A stretch of 64,000 nt of DNA from Rhyzopertha dominica (GCA_025024175.1 QCXZ01000003.1:35798257-35862256), one strand, 5' to 3'; shown: positions 1-12,095, counted from the stretch's first letter. The notes: generated by a model not told the origin, from the letters alone. Numbers and translations are program-made.

Positions 1-352
1 ACACTCTAGGAGAACCACGGCTGTGTTATACACTTTTAACGTAGGGAAGGTTCCTAGCGATGGCACCGGAGAGCTCTCTACAAGAAGATGGGATAAACAT
101 AATGTGTTTTAGTGAGTTCACTTAGAAATTCGGACCCTACGAGCAGTTTCGTTCTTGCTAGGACTCACCAGGTAAAAATACCGTCAGCGGGTGGTAGTAG
201 TGATAGTGAAAACAAAACTCCTCAGCGCCATCTAAGTGGAAACACAGCACACTTGGCGGGTCACGAACGTCATAGCCACTTTTAACCTAGAGAAGGTTCC
301 TTTCAAGGTGGAATAAATATCATTTCATCTGGTCAATTCACTCAGATCTTGC
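1..352. repeat. Two-unit direct repeat at left edge
   Basis: A block with the motif CACTTTTAACGTAGGGAAGG (31-50) recurs in related form at 277-296, 246 bases later. Similar sequence flanks it in both units: a GGTTCCT after the motif and a GATAAACAT / AATAAATAT type stretch further on. The two units are diverged. They look like a dispersed or tandem insect repeat whose left part is cut by the window edge. No coding potential was seen. Confidence 0.5.
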
Positions 353-1133
353 GACTACTTTCCAAATATGAAGCTAATTGGATGAAAAGGAAGACTTTCC
401 AAGAAAATGCCGCTGAAACAAATTACTTGAAAACCTCTTTCTACAAATCGCACCGCTATTTCACAAATCACTAATATTCTAGGAGATATATTAACAAATC
501 ACTTAACAGAAATATAAATAATCGAAGTTATGGAATATTATATATCGTATAGTATTTAGTACTGCTCTACTGCTAACTTCTTATGTAAAAATTAAAGAAA
601 GCGGTTATATTTTACTTGAGGCCAAGGGTACGGTTCTTTTTATTTAGAAAACTTATTATAAGCTTCATGTTGGCGACGCCCAAAGTTAGAAACAGGTCCC
701 GTAATGGAAATTCACGAAAAAAGTCCTGTCAACATGAATTTTTGCTCGTTGTCGAATGCAATTTTTAAGCGTATTACCAAAGGGGAATGAACCTGTTGTT
801 TATTACAGCTGTATATTTGTAAAATAAGGTAATGCAGTTAAGGTTTTATTGTTATTGTTAATATTGTTTTAGTCGGATAAGTTTACCATAAAAAACCGTA
901 TGCTTTGGATGATCCAGTTGGGTCCGGAACAAAAACACTTTATCAAAGTAGTAGCGTGGTAGATACCTACCACCCTGCTTGAACCAGAGTATTACTGAAT
1001 TGCTGCCAACGCCGTTCTTGCATTTTATGCCAACTTTGTTGATTATATTTTTCTTTTATTATCGTATAGAATGCCGTTTCAAGACTTCCATTCACTTCTT
1101 CTCTTCCATATTCTAAATTTAGTGACAGTTAGT
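353..1133. other. AT-rich stretch, nothing recognised
   Basis: Mostly low-complexity AT-rich sequence. No open frame of note and no repeat partner elsewhere in the window that I could see. Confidence 0.5.
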
Positions 1134-1521
1134 TTGCGCTTCAAACTATGTTCAATTATTACGATAATTTAGACCTCGCCGTGAAGAAATAATTTTCTAA
1201 TTCCAGAGATTACAAAAATTGCTGCTCCAGTGAATGCTTACCAGGCAAAAAAAGTTGGAGAATAAGAAATATTATTTAAAAGTAAAATACAATGCGACTC
1301 AAAAAAATTATTTCAATTTAAATGAGTGCAAAGTACCACAGGTAGCGCCCTCTATATTTTACAATGAAAATGAAAGCTAATTTCAATTTTGCACTTCTTT
1401 CCTAGCCGAATATTGTGACAATAGACCAGTTATTTAAAAAATATTCATGAAAGACTAAAAGCAAATTGGACTCTGATCTCTGAAGTCATCTACTTTTGGG
1501 CTGAGGTAAGTTAGGTTTAGA
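1134..1521. repeat. Dispersed repeat A, copy 1
   Basis: Shares a colinear stretch with 4278-4600, from GCTTCAAACTATGTTCAATT to the terminal GAGGTAAGTTAGGT. Copy 1 holds about 70-80 bases in its middle, after GTGCAAAGT, that copy 2 lacks. There is no coding potential, so it is probably a non-autonomous element or a transposon end. The two copies lie on either side of the mariner-type relic at 3.1-4.1 kb. Confidence 0.65.
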
Positions 1522-3085
1522 TAGTTCAATTTCAGTCTCAGAAATTTGTGGTGGCATATTTTTTAGATTATATTGGACTTCATAATAAAACACTATTGGA
1601 ATTGGTTAAAGCATATCTGGCTAACTACGGTGACTACACCTTAACAAGTTAAAAATTTATTCTCCCGCTTGTAATGGCCTTTGTATAGGTATTTAAGAAA
1701 TATTTGTAAACAAGTAATATTAGATTACAACAAAAGAGCGGTACAATCAGGACTGACTGTTAAAAAAACATTATCGTGGTCATAGTAATCATTTTTTGTT
1801 ACCGTAAAGCCCTAGTATGAACAGTTTCCTACATACACACCAGGTAAAAAGACGTTTTGTTGTAGTAAATAATCGAACATACTATATCTGACTTAGCTTT
1901 AAAAACATTAAGCCATCAATCTTCAGCTTGTATTAGTATGTTTACAAAATTATTTTATCCACGCATTTATGAATGTATTTGTGTCACTGAAAGGCTACTC
2001 GTATAATTCGGTGCTATAATCTTTGTTATCTACAAATCTTAATCTAAGTACGAATTGATTCACAAATATTATGCGCGATTCCATTTCTCCTCGTTTGACA
2101 AAATAGTTGCTACCGATTTTACGGTTTCCTCCTCAAAGCACCACTCACGAATTTCCCACCCGACTAAAATTTATAATCGCCCGTCAGCCTAGGATATTAA
2201 TGGCAGGACAGGTTTCTCCTTATCTCCGAGACAAAGGGTATCTCCAACAGTTTTTTCTGTTCTTTTGTATCCTGAATCATGAACATCGGAATCGTTTAGA
2301 TGTTATAGGTGTTATAATTGGTCTAAACACCGAACCTGGCGTCTCGATGTCCAGACGACCGGCCCAAGACCATCTGATCACATCGCTGCTTTACAACATC
2401 GCATGGGACAAGCGATGGTCCCTCACAAGCCTCCTGTAGACCACTAACAATACCGATAACAAAATTCGCCTACGTATTCTCGTCTTTTACATCTTCGGCT
2501 GTGTTCGAGGCGTGGGTGCACTAGAAAGGCTTGTAGTTGATTCCTTCATGGACATTCTGATGATGACAGTAAACAACGTTAGCGATTAACGACAATTAAA
2601 GGAATGAGTAGTTTGGGAGGAAGCTGATTACTAACTAAAACCATATGACACTATCAGAAATCGGCGGTATTTAGAGACTGCACTAGAGGTAAAGGGATGA
2701 TCAGAATGTGCATCATTCTCCGTGCATTAACTATTGATCATAATGATATTCATTCATACAAAGTTCATTAAAATATAAACAAAAAATTTGCGTAACTTTC
2801 TAGTTAAATCAGGTGGTGTTTCTAGCATGTGTATTTTACTAATAGAATCCTTCAACCGATAAAGTTCTGGAATAAAAACTATAAATAACCACAGGAACAT
2901 GTGTCATCATACTTAAGATTATTTTTTTGCGATAATTGGATGTATATTTTTGATTTCTTACACAAACTCATCATGTACTGCACCGCCATAAGAATAGCAA
3001 CAAACATTACAAAAAATATAAGGTGTTGTTAATTTTATTTTCTGGTAAGAACAGTCAATGAAATGTTCATCAACAAGAGGTTAAT
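1522..3085. other. Intergenic, no recognisable gene
   Basis: An open frame at 2107-2439 (+, 110 codons) has no recognisable domain and atypical composition, so I treat it as chance. The part around 2100-2560 is less AT-rich than its surroundings and might be an old element or a weak conserved block. Nothing else is supported. Confidence 0.4.
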
Positions 3086-3089
3086 AAAA

Positions 3090-4140
3090 AATAAAATGCT
3101 TTTAACAAATGTTCAAGATGACCTCCATTTTCATGTGTACAAAAATTAATACATTGAAAAAAATTGAACTTTTTGAAGTGTTTCGCCATCATTCCTCAAA
3201 GCGTCAATTTCAGTTTGAATACGATTTCTTAATTCAACAGCTGTATCTAATGACCCAGAATACACAAGGGTTTTCAAAGTTCCCCATAAAAAGTAATCAA
3301 TTGGGGTCCTGTCAAGGGATCGTACTGGGCAATTTTCGGGTGCATCATTGCCTCTACCTATCCATGTATTTGGATACTGTTTGTTCAAATAATTACGTAC
3401 GTTTTACGTAAAATATGGATCAGCACGGTCGTGCATAAACCACACTCTTCTTCGAACCTCCAAAGGCAGGGGATTAATAAGTCTGGTAATTCGTTTTGCA
3501 AATATTCTGCCATTTAGTCGAGATCGTAAAATGACAGGACAAAATATGAAATTGTCTATGATTCCTGTCCACTCATTGATCTAAAACATATGCTGATAAC
3601 GAGGTACTTTAGTCGTATGATGGTTTTCTTTAACATTGACTTGTTCATTGTGCACATTAGTCATGACACCCCGCGTGAAATAGGCTTCATCTGTGAATTA
3701 CATTCTACGTGCAAAGTTCATATCTTGATTGACTTGCAGGAATCTAGGCGTGGGTGCAGTAGTTGTTGTTTGGCCACCCTATTAATATCATCTTTGCCTT
3801 GCTTAACCCTAGCTGTGAGCCAATCGTCTGCTGCTGAGTTTTGCATTTTCTTCAATCCGGTTCAGAATATCTTCCGCAACCTCCGGAGTTCTTACCGTAC
3901 GCAGACGACCATAATTAACATACCCTTTTTACAAAAACCTCAAATGGAGCAAAAGTTTTCTGATTTGGTAAGCGATGATTCGGAAAATTTTCACTGTATA
4001 CTCGGCAAGATTGTAAACCATTTGATTGGCAAAACATCTTCATTGGTATACTGTATGGCCAAGACAAAAATTAAATTTGCAAATTCACAAATTATAACAA
4101 AACCACAGGAAAAAGTGGCAATCTTCCACAAACAAAAATA
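3090..4140 (-). pseudogene. Decayed mariner-type DDE transposase
   Basis: Reading the minus strand across several frames recovers, in order, the landmarks of a Tc1/mariner-superfamily transposase. These are a helix-turn-helix-side segment around VAEDILNRIEEN, the first catalytic Asp in FTDEAYFT (about 3683-3700), and a NEWTGIIDNF block corresponding to the usual VWAGI. The second catalytic Asp is in VWFMHDRAD (about 3425-3440). The third is in RSLDRTPIDYFLWG (about 3275-3320). The C-terminal NGGHLEHLL ends near 3105. The family enzyme cuts and pastes its own element at TA sites. Here stop codons and several frameshifts break the frame; the longest open piece is 3146-3388. It is clearly dead. 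I could not define the terminal inverted repeats. Repeat A copy 2 lies just beyond its 5' side. Confidence 0.85.
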
Positions 4141-4277
4141 AGAGCAGCGCTCACAATCNCAAGTCTTTCAGATATTTGGAAAATTTTACGTATTAGGATC
4201 AAGATTTAATGCTTTAGTGGTNTCGNATTCGATTTTACATCGGCCTGTTTTTAGTTACAACTAATTTATTATTAACG

Positions 4278-4600
4278 CATTCGCTTCAAATTGTGTTCAA
4301 TTATTACAATAATTTAGCCCTGGGCATAAAGAAATGAATTTTTTAAAACTAGGTGTTTCAAAAACGGCTGCTCAATCAACCAGGTATATTTTTTAGATAA
4401 AAGTCGTTATAGAGAATAAGAAATTTTGTTCAAAATCAAAATACAGAACGTACCGTAAAAGTTTTTTTCGTTTTAAATGTGTGCAAAGTCCATGTGACAA
4501 AACACCAGTTATTACAGAAATATTTATGCAAAACTAATAGCGAATTGAACTTTTGACACTCCGAAATCATCCACTTTAGACTAAGGTAGGTTGGGTTAAT
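4278..4600. repeat. Dispersed repeat A, copy 2
   Basis: The partner of 1134-1521, in the same orientation, with an internal deletion after GTGCAAAGT relative to copy 1. It abuts the upstream side of the broken transposase. The two could be parts of one larger element, but copy 1 has no transposase next to it. Confidence 0.65.
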
Positions 4601-5447
4601 TATTTACTTCCAATGGCTCACTTATTAATATTGTTATGGTGACGTGTGGCTGTTTGCAAACTGCACCTGTAATCTATTAAATTAACTCTTTACGACATAC
4701 TGTCAGTACAAAAATATAAATATAATTTCTATAGTCATCTATCAACAAATCCCATACGAATGTATCTACTACGTAAGAAAACTTAAAATGCTCATACATG
4801 ATGATTAATGTTAATAAAAAAAAATAAAATGAAGCATGACTTGAATTAACGTGTTTGATAAGTACCTTTTTTGACATAAAAAATGCTTCAGCTGGGTGGT
4901 TATCAATAGTTAGGATATAGTACATAAATATTATAAGCAGCAAAGTGCTTTATTAGACAGAAATGATTCCGTTCACATCAACATAACAGTTTTGCTCTGT
5001 GATAAAAGAAACACCCCGCATTCCTGATCGGGGTCGCCTGTTTCAGCAAATTCACACGGCCAACCCTGATATTCTCATCGTACCTATATAGCGCAATCCT
5101 TGTTGTCTGGGTTTATGTTATTGCGAACAGCTTGTGCAGTACTTATTAACAAAATTATTCTGATAATAAACAGCATATGTGTGGTATTAACTGAATGTTA
5201 TCTCAACAAGGTTTCATCGGTCAAACGATGCTTCTAGTTAAATGCATGCGTCAACACACCACCCATATTAAATGATTACAGGAAGCTTCAACACACACCA
5301 CGTGTGCTTTCGATGAGTAATTAATGAACTGTGACACTTCTGGGAACTATTTATGAAAAGTTATTAAGCGTATATTTACATTTGATCAGAGCAGAATAGA
5401 TTCAATGTAATATTTCCCAAATGAACAAGGAACTATGGCTTCGTGGG
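4601..5447. other. AT-rich stretch, nothing recognised
   Basis: An open frame at 4677-4943 (-, 88 codons) is hydrophobic and has no recognisable motif. It is typical of chance frames in AT-rich DNA. No repeat partner was found. Confidence 0.4.
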
Positions 5448-6104
5448 ACTAGGTTCCAAAATAATAACTCATTTGTTTGTTTACCTACTATTGCTGGGCC
5501 TTCTTCAGGCGTGTTGTTTTTTATTTTTGTCCAAAAGTTTTGTCATTAAGTACACTTAAGTACATTAAGTACACCTCACATATTTAAAACGCATACATAT
5601 TTAAAATACATTTACAATTTTATGTTAAAATTTGATTTAAAATTTTGGTGTACAAACATTGTTTTGGTATAAGTATAAATACCTTAACTTTTTATATGGC
5701 CTGTGCACTCTGTCATCTTGGCTTCATTTGTGTGTCTCTTGTGTCTATTATCTCGATATCGTCCTGTATCTGATTTTTGCTCGTCATCCCGTCAGTGTCA
5801 TCTCTTGTGGCGTTGTTGTCAGTCTTTGTGTTTTCTCCAGAGATATGTTTGTATTTTGAGTAGTGTTAGTGTTTTTTTTAATAGTGGTATTGTATGTATA
5901 GCTTAGATTTTGTAGGTATACCTGTTTCGTCATTTACGCAGTCTTTTAAATTCTTTTGGATATGTGCCACCTCTAATATTGTTCTTTTTGTGTGTTTTGC
6001 TCCTTTGTGATGATTTTAGTGTTGTTAAAGTTGAAAACATCGAAAAAACCAAACAATATCTTAAAAATAGAAGAATAGAAGAACATCAACAAAACAATAA
6101 TTTA

Positions 6105-6300
6105 ACTGCACTGGAAAAACACGAACAACAACGCAACCACCATTTCAACTTTAACAACACTAAAATCATAGCGAAGGAACAGCACACACAAAAAAGAACA
6201 ATATTAGAGATGATACACATCCAAAAGCATTTAAAACACTGCCTAAATGACCGAACAGATATGTAAAATCTAAGCCATATTTACAACACCATTATTATTA
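6105..6300 (+). pseudogene. Penelope-like protein C-terminal fragment
   Basis: The frame contains EKHEQQRNHHFNFNNTKI, then KRTILEMIHIQKH, NDRTD and, after an in-frame stop, LSHIYNTII. The spacing H..H.FNF.NT.I...E....KR..LEM..I......RTD...L...Y resembles the extreme C-terminus of insect Penelope-like polyproteins after the GIY-YIG nuclease, as I remember the family. The stop replaces a sense codon, so this is a relic. A second, more broken copy of the same peptide lies in the left arm on the minus strand. The catalytic reverse transcriptase and nuclease parts are absent. Confidence 0.6.
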
Positions 6301-6638
6301 ACACTAACACTACTCAAAATACATACATACCTCCGGACAAAACACAAAGACTGACAACAACGCCACAAGAGATGACACTGACGGAATGACGAGCAAAAAC
6401 AGATAGGGGACGAAATCGAGATAATAGGCACTAGAGACACACAAATGAAGCTAAGATGACAGAGGGTACAGGCCACATGAACAGTTAAGGTATTTACACT
6501 TATACCAAAACAATGGTTGTAAACCAAAATTCTAAATCAAATTTTAATATAAAATTGTAAATGTATTTTAAATATGTGTACGTTTTTAATATGTGACGTG
6601 TATTTAATGATAAAACTTTTAGACAAATAAAAAACAAC

Positions 6639-6680
6639 ACGCCTGAAGAAGGCCCAAAAAAGGGCCGAAACGTAGTAAGT
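6639..6680 (+). ncRNA. Hammerhead-like motif in Penelope-like 3' end
   Basis: CTGAAGA at 6643-6649 matches the hammerhead core CUGANGA. It is followed by one extra A, a perfect stem II (GGCCC, loop AAAAAA, GGGCC), then GAAA at 6667-6670 and CGTA. Stem III would be the self-complementary ACGT, and the cleavage nucleotide H17 would be A at 6674. Stem I is weak (GTAAGT against ACACGC, about two pairs). Penelope-like elements are known to carry such motifs in their terminal repeats. The left arm keeps CTGAAGAAGGCCC but has lost the second half. Activity is doubtful. Confidence 0.55.
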
Positions 6681-6715
6681 AAACAAACAAATGAGTTATC
6701 ATTTTGAAACCTAGT

Positions 6716-9287
6716 AAAGAAATAGTTACGCACAAGAAAGGTTTTGACAATTATATATTAGTTTAGCCTGAGGTAACACCACCAAAACAATAAGTACACC
6801 GAATGTTTACATTTCTACGTTCCTGTATTCCAAACTCAACTATTTATTTCATGATTGGCTATTTAAAAGTTTGATGTAANTAATTATACAGGAATGAAAA
6901 ATTTCTTTTAGTTCAATAACGGGNAGCAATCGTACAATTTTGGACGAGGGAAAATTGTTAACACACTAAGGCAGTCTCTCCTTGGCGGTAATAGCTTGTC
7001 ATTTGCATANCAGTTATATTTATGTGCAATTGGGCCCAGCTGCGAGGGTCGTAACTGCTCTGCCTCGACACCTCTGGCCGTCGAATTTTAAACGTGAATT
7101 ATTTGCTCTTAACAAATCATTGGACGAACGAGACACTATATGCATGCGTATGTTTTTTGTTATAAACCGCACCATAGAATAACAGTGTTTGCTCAGATTT
7201 GCTTTAGATGAATTGCAACTACACCTTCTAGAATAAACTATAAGAAAGAATTCCATTAACAACTGAATTTGAGATGCAGATATCGAACTCGCAACTTTAA
7301 TGGTACTCGTATTATATTGCGCGTCTAAAGTCTGTGTTTGTTTGTGTCCGTTAGTGAGATTGTTGAAAAATGACTTCCTTTCACAAGTGACTTCATTTAA
7401 GGGTGATCAGTTTTTATAAACATACACGATAGCACCATAGTCGATACCATTTCATAAATTATTTAGAAGCTATATTCATTATCTACATATATCTCATATT
7501 TATTTATTGACTATTGCCGACTTTATTAACTGATGATTTTGTTATCCAGATTACAAATTAACCTGTTACAAGTTTATGTAAAGTACAAGTGAAAAATATA
7601 GAATGGAGCCCTTTAAGAGTCAAAACTAATAAACTTAGGGCTTATGACACTTCTGAGTAGCTAATTATTATGCGCTAAAATATAAGACCTTATTGGATGG
7701 CATTATTTGCGTTGTGTTATACATATCCTTCTAATATCTTGTATATGGTAAAAGAATAATAAAAGTAGCAGATATATAGAAATGATCGAAAATACGTCTA
7801 TTCACACAGAACGTCACATTTGTACATATTTGTTCCATTACTGTAACCTTGTGACCCATATTACAAGTAACTTTGGATATTTATTTAAGCTCCTTTACCG
7901 TATGCTCTTTTGACTGGATCAACGTATTTGATAATTGAAGTGGAAAAGTTACAACATCCATCGTGTGGATACTTGCTGTGGTGTGTGTGTTTGTATTGCT
8001 CATTGCTCGCCAAAATTGTGAATTATCTATTATAAACTTGTTTATTAAGTATAGCACGATGTTCCTATTCGTAACTTAATCGTTTAAATTTCATGTCTCT
8101 TGTAGTTGGTCAATAAAGATCATTTTATAATCGACATAAAAATAATGATTTGCTATTAAGCAAAATACTGTTTATACATTTTTCAATTCCCGACTACTTA
8201 TTGTGTTGTTCTATTTAGCTAAAACTTGATATGCAAAATCATAAGAATCTTAAATAGTCTGACTATAAAGCTACGTCTACATTGCTCTGTGTTCAAGCAC
8301 AATATTTTTTCAACATGTTTAATGCATTCTTTCACCTTGCATGAGTTTTTACTTCGATGGCCCGAAAACAGTGGAGCTCGTACTCCAAAGCGTTTACCTC
8401 TATTTAACAACGTGTGTTGCAAGAATCTTTGGTACCCATAATTCCTGTAAAGTACAATATAGTGCCAAAGCACTCTGCGCTTCTGAAAATAGCAAAAAGT
8501 CCACACCCCCTTTTAAGACGACAAAAAGACGGCCAAAAAACGGTTGACTTATAAATTTGCAACAAGGTTAAAATTAGGCAATAAATCTATTAGCTGCACA
8601 AAGTCACTCTAGATTTCAAATATAAGAATCACGCGGTTTCTTCGTAAAGCCTAATATTGTCATGAAAATAGAAACAAAATCTTTACGGATGTTTAAAGAG
8701 CTAACAGTAAACAGTGTATACAACTGACAGGATAACTTATCAGTACTTTCTGGTAGATCGTCGAATAGCTGTGATGGGGAAAAAGAAAATGGGGATGAGA
8801 GTTTGATTTTTTGGTACCAAAAACTCTTCGGAATATCATGACGATGTGGCTTCCACAATGGAACTGGAAGAACCGGTTCATGAACAACGCTTTGTATTAT
8901 TCCGAACTACAAAGAAGCATCAGATATTGGATAGATGATCACGGTACTAATGAATGAATAATATTTACAAAAATACAACTTTTTTTATAACAAATCCACA
9001 CANAACTACAAAAAAAGAGANATGCAATTATTGATAAATTATGCAGCAGTCATGGTTCTTTAGTTGTACGTATAGCACCTTATGTGTGTGGACATTGTCA
9101 ACAATTACTACGCCCGAAACGTTGAATACATCGGGTTTGGTAAGGAGGCAGTGAAACGAATGTGGAGGGAAGCCATTTCAACAGTTAGGATATTGCATAA
9201 AAAATTATTGTCTTAAAAATATATAAAATAATTGCAATTTCAGTGATGTTTCATTTAAACTGATTAGTTATTAAATAACTTCACAGA
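6716..9287. other. Intergenic, nothing recognised
   Basis: Only short overlapping open frames on both strands, for example at 7020-7262 and 8219-8547. None has recognisable motifs. A small GC-richer patch around 7030-7180 has no partner in the window. Confidence 0.4.
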
Positions 9288-9520
9288 TTGAAGTTAAACC
9301 AAAGGCGATTAATACTGCCGCGCAAACGGCTGCGGTGGACGGTGACGTCACGGCACGGTAATGCACAAATCACTATGCAACAGGGCGCGTATTTGTCAGA
9401 AATCAGCTTGACGCATACTGTTCCATTTGACATAATTTATGCAGCAAGCTACCTTGATGGGCGGGGCCTCATTACTGTTGCGTGACGCAATTTTCTATTA
9501 AGCCAATCACGGTATGTTTG
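9288..9520. promoter_or_regulatory. Candidate regulatory island with CRE, GC box, CCAAT
   Basis: A GC-richer block in AT-rich surroundings. It holds a perfect cAMP-response-type palindrome TGACGTCA (9343-9350), a GC box GGGCGGGGC (9459-9467), another GTGACGCAA (9482-9490) and a CCAAT box in AGCCAATCAC (9501-9510). A chance frame of 65 codons crosses it (9288-9485). The site set is typical of a promoter or enhancer, but I see no gene start, and function is inferred only from composition and motifs. Confidence 0.4.
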
Positions 9521-9652
9521 AACTCGCCAATTTCTTTCGAAAGATTTTATTTTATTATTAGTATACAGATGAACATTAGGAAAAAAATTACTCACCGTTT
9601 TCTAATACAGGAGAACTTGATATGAAAAAAATACAGTGAAAAAAAGTAGTAC

Positions 9653-9770
9653 TTACAATCGGCTGCAAAGAAAATGCAACGTGTACCTATGAACACTTGG
9701 TTAAAACGTTATTATAGAATCTAGAAATATTGTTCAATTTTTATATACTAGACAGTACATATCCACATTA
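9653..9770. repeat. Dispersed repeat B, copy 1
   Basis: The stretch from TACAATCGGCTGCAAAG to GACAGTACATATCCACA recurs in the same orientation at 43843-43955 as TACAATCGGTTGCAAAG to CACAGTACTTATCCACA. It is diverged and non-coding. Confidence 0.55.
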
Positions 9771-10789
9771 TCATTACTATACATTTTTCTCGTAAATAAG
9801 GGTAAATTAGCTTACTAAGGAATATTTAAAACTACTGAATGTTTCATTTATATCAGACGACTGTACCTAGAGTTATACTTTCTATTTTTTTTAACAACAA
9901 TAATGTGATTAGTAAAATAGTTCTATATTGTATTTTAATATGAGGTCTTAATAATTTTATTTGAAGGTCGTTGGTTTTGGGCGGTCACTCCTTTCAGTTG
10001 GTGTCTTATACCTATGCAACAGTTGTATATTACAGACAAGCGATATCTGCCTTTTACTAGTATCCATGTATGTGCTAAATGTGTGAAAACGTACATGATG
10101 GGAATTTTATTTTACGATCTGTTATATAACATCGACACGTCTATCTTTACATAATCGCAATAGTTGGAATAATTACCCTAAAACAATTGTTTCCTACTGT
10201 TCGTAGAAATTCGCAAAAATTGGGAATTTGGTTTATTGCAACCGTCAAAGTTGTGGTATGGTAAACTAATCGTGTAGGTTCTAGAATCTGGTCAACGCAG
10301 AGTTTTTAGTTATTAATGTAATTTCAGCATTATTGCAATTAAATTAGCATTCCAGACTGGATTGCTTTAATCGTCTACAAAGCCTATATTCAGTTTTTAA
10401 TACAAACATTGGCTTCCACCTTATGATTCATTAGAATTTTGGGTAGTGTTTTGTAAAATTAATTTGAATTGTTGCTATTTTAGTTTATTTAGTCATATGT
10501 TTTCTAGTTTGTCTTTGTTGCTATTTCTCATATGATAAAGTCGTAAAGTAGAGTATGTACTTTAAGAAATTAAGTCTAGCCCTCTAGCAAAATCTTGTCA
10601 AAATCTAGCTGTATTGTATCTGTTCCTTTTTTGCATGACAACCTAAGTAGGTATTTAAATAAATAATAAAAAAATTTTGAAATTGAACTGTGAAGATTAT
10701 TATCAAGCAAATAAATCCTGTACCTATGGTAACTTGTATCCCACATCTCCCTCTTTTGTTACAAACAATAAACAAAAAATTTCCACTCC
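9771..10789. other. AT-rich stretch, nothing recognised
   Basis: Low-complexity AT-rich sequence without notable frames or repeats. Confidence 0.45.
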
Positions 10790-11240
10790 CGAATCAGTGT
10801 CACACTGAAACAAATTAGCTCTCCCATAATATAAATAGAGAAAAAGCTTTGTTAAGGGCGGAGACGGGTATTTTAAATAATTAAGGAGGGCTCCTCAACC
10901 GGCTCACACGGAGATAAGAGCCATTATCAAGCTAATGGGCTTAGTTTACGTCCATGCTAATGAATGATGCACGGAAATATGTCGTCCAAAAGTGCAGGAG
11001 CAGACGGGGGACAGGAATTGCGCCCCGTGTTTACACGTTAAGTCGCCTTTCTTAACCCCAATACTTCACAGTAAGCATTCGAAACGAGCTGAAGGCCTAA
11101 CGAGCTACCGAGTGATTTGCTGCATCACGGATTCCTGGCTGTTGTACTCGGACATCTGCAACGTGTCTGATGCGACTATTTAAAGCGCGTCGACGTATGG
11201 CATCGGCTAAATTTTTATAGGTGCGAATGCCGAGGATGCG
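10790..11240. promoter_or_regulatory. Candidate enhancer island
   Basis: A block of balanced composition with many CpGs, unlike its flanks. It holds a GATA site (GATAAG, 10913-10918), a POU/homeodomain-like ATGCTAAT (10954-10961) next to AATGAATGATGCA, and a forkhead-like TGTTTAC (11028-11034). No transposon similarity and no good frame were seen; a 63-codon frame at 10992-11183 is probably chance. It resembles a conserved developmental enhancer, by inference only. Confidence 0.35.
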
Positions 11241-11649
11241 TCCCAAGTAAGGGAATTTGCATTTTTTGNGGCGTTTGGGAATTCAACCGAACCCAAACAA
11301 ATTAGAATTTGAGGAATTTTCTGTTTTTTATCTTGACGTACGAATAATCAGTGTTATTTATTAACTAACAGGCATGAATAAAATAAATGTTTTTTTTTGT
11401 TAATTCCATTCAATTAGAACTTAATGCATCAAACAAATGTGTGTACTTACATCTCAAATAGAATTAATTTCGACAATATAGATAACACTTCGATATTTAA
11501 GAGCATCTGTCAAAATGCTATAGCCATGCAATTAAATGACTATGTTTTCTACATGTTAAAGTTATATATGAATACAGTTGAGATATAACATTTTGATCTC
11601 CGTTAAATCTGAGCTAAAATGATATAACAAAGATTAATTATTCAAAGTA
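11241..11649. other. AT-rich stretch, nothing recognised
   Basis: No frame, repeat or site worth reporting. Confidence 0.45.
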
Positions 11650-11757
11650 ATTTTATACATCAGGCTTATTGGATGTAGATCTCTGCAACCTACATCGTAG
11701 AGCCACCGTTAGAACACCAACGTGCGGCGTAAGAGGTGTCTATGACAACAAAAGATG
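11650..11757. repeat. Dispersed repeat C, partial copy 3
   Basis: CATCGTAGAGCCACCG and CCAACGTGCGGCGTAAGAGG match the 3' half of the copy at 22332-22660 (CATCGTAGTCACCG and CAACGTGCGGCATAAGAG). Only this part is present. Confidence 0.5.
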
Positions 11758-12068
11758 TAACTCTACACACAAACAGTTCTCCGTCATAAATTAGTAACTA
11801 ATTACGCACTCACTCATGATACTCTTAATAGTAAGTCATTGTTAATAAAGATTATTCTCACCTGTAAAACAAAAGATTGATAGATATGTATAAAATGGTA
11901 TTTAATACCCTAGCAGGCATTTTGGGAGCAACAGCACCGTTTTTTAGTCAACTGTTAAAATATTGTAAGTCTTCGTAGATGTGTCATTACCTTCGCTAAG
12001 TAGAAGGACCTTCGAACTTTAATATACTGAGATTATGATTGTCACATACATCACATAAGCTGCAATCA

Positions 12069-12095
12069 CTGACCTGACCTGACCTGACCTGACCA
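12069..12095 (+). repeat. (CTGAC)n short tandem repeat
   Basis: About five tandem copies of the pentamer CTGAC, ending in CTGACC before AGACGTGAC. Confidence 0.85.

Larger units (their letters stand above)
5448..6715. mobile_element. Head-to-head pair of Penelope-like 3' ends
   Basis: A very large inverted repeat. ACTAGGTTCCAAAAT at 5448 mirrors the right edge ending in CCTAGT at 6715, and the arms match for about 550 bases each around a centre near 6080. Both arms carry the 3' end of the same element. The right arm reads on the plus strand and encodes a peptide tail resembling the C-terminus of Penelope-like proteins, followed by an untranslated region with a hammerhead-like motif. The left arm is the same in reverse, with the hammerhead part deleted. 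Penelope-like elements carry a reverse transcriptase and, usually, a GIY-YIG nuclease, and often leave inverted or tandem partial copies. Only 3' ends survive here. No clear target duplication was seen. Confidence 0.7.

Noticed and set aside
5659..6527. Several 66-85 codon frames on both strands in the palindromic region
   Set aside because: They are antisense or untranslated parts of the Penelope-like arms. Only the peptide near 6105-6300 resembles a family.
9110..9130. CGCCCGAAACGTTG resembling the 3' part of a hammerhead
   Set aside because: No CUGANGA-type core or stem II precedes it.
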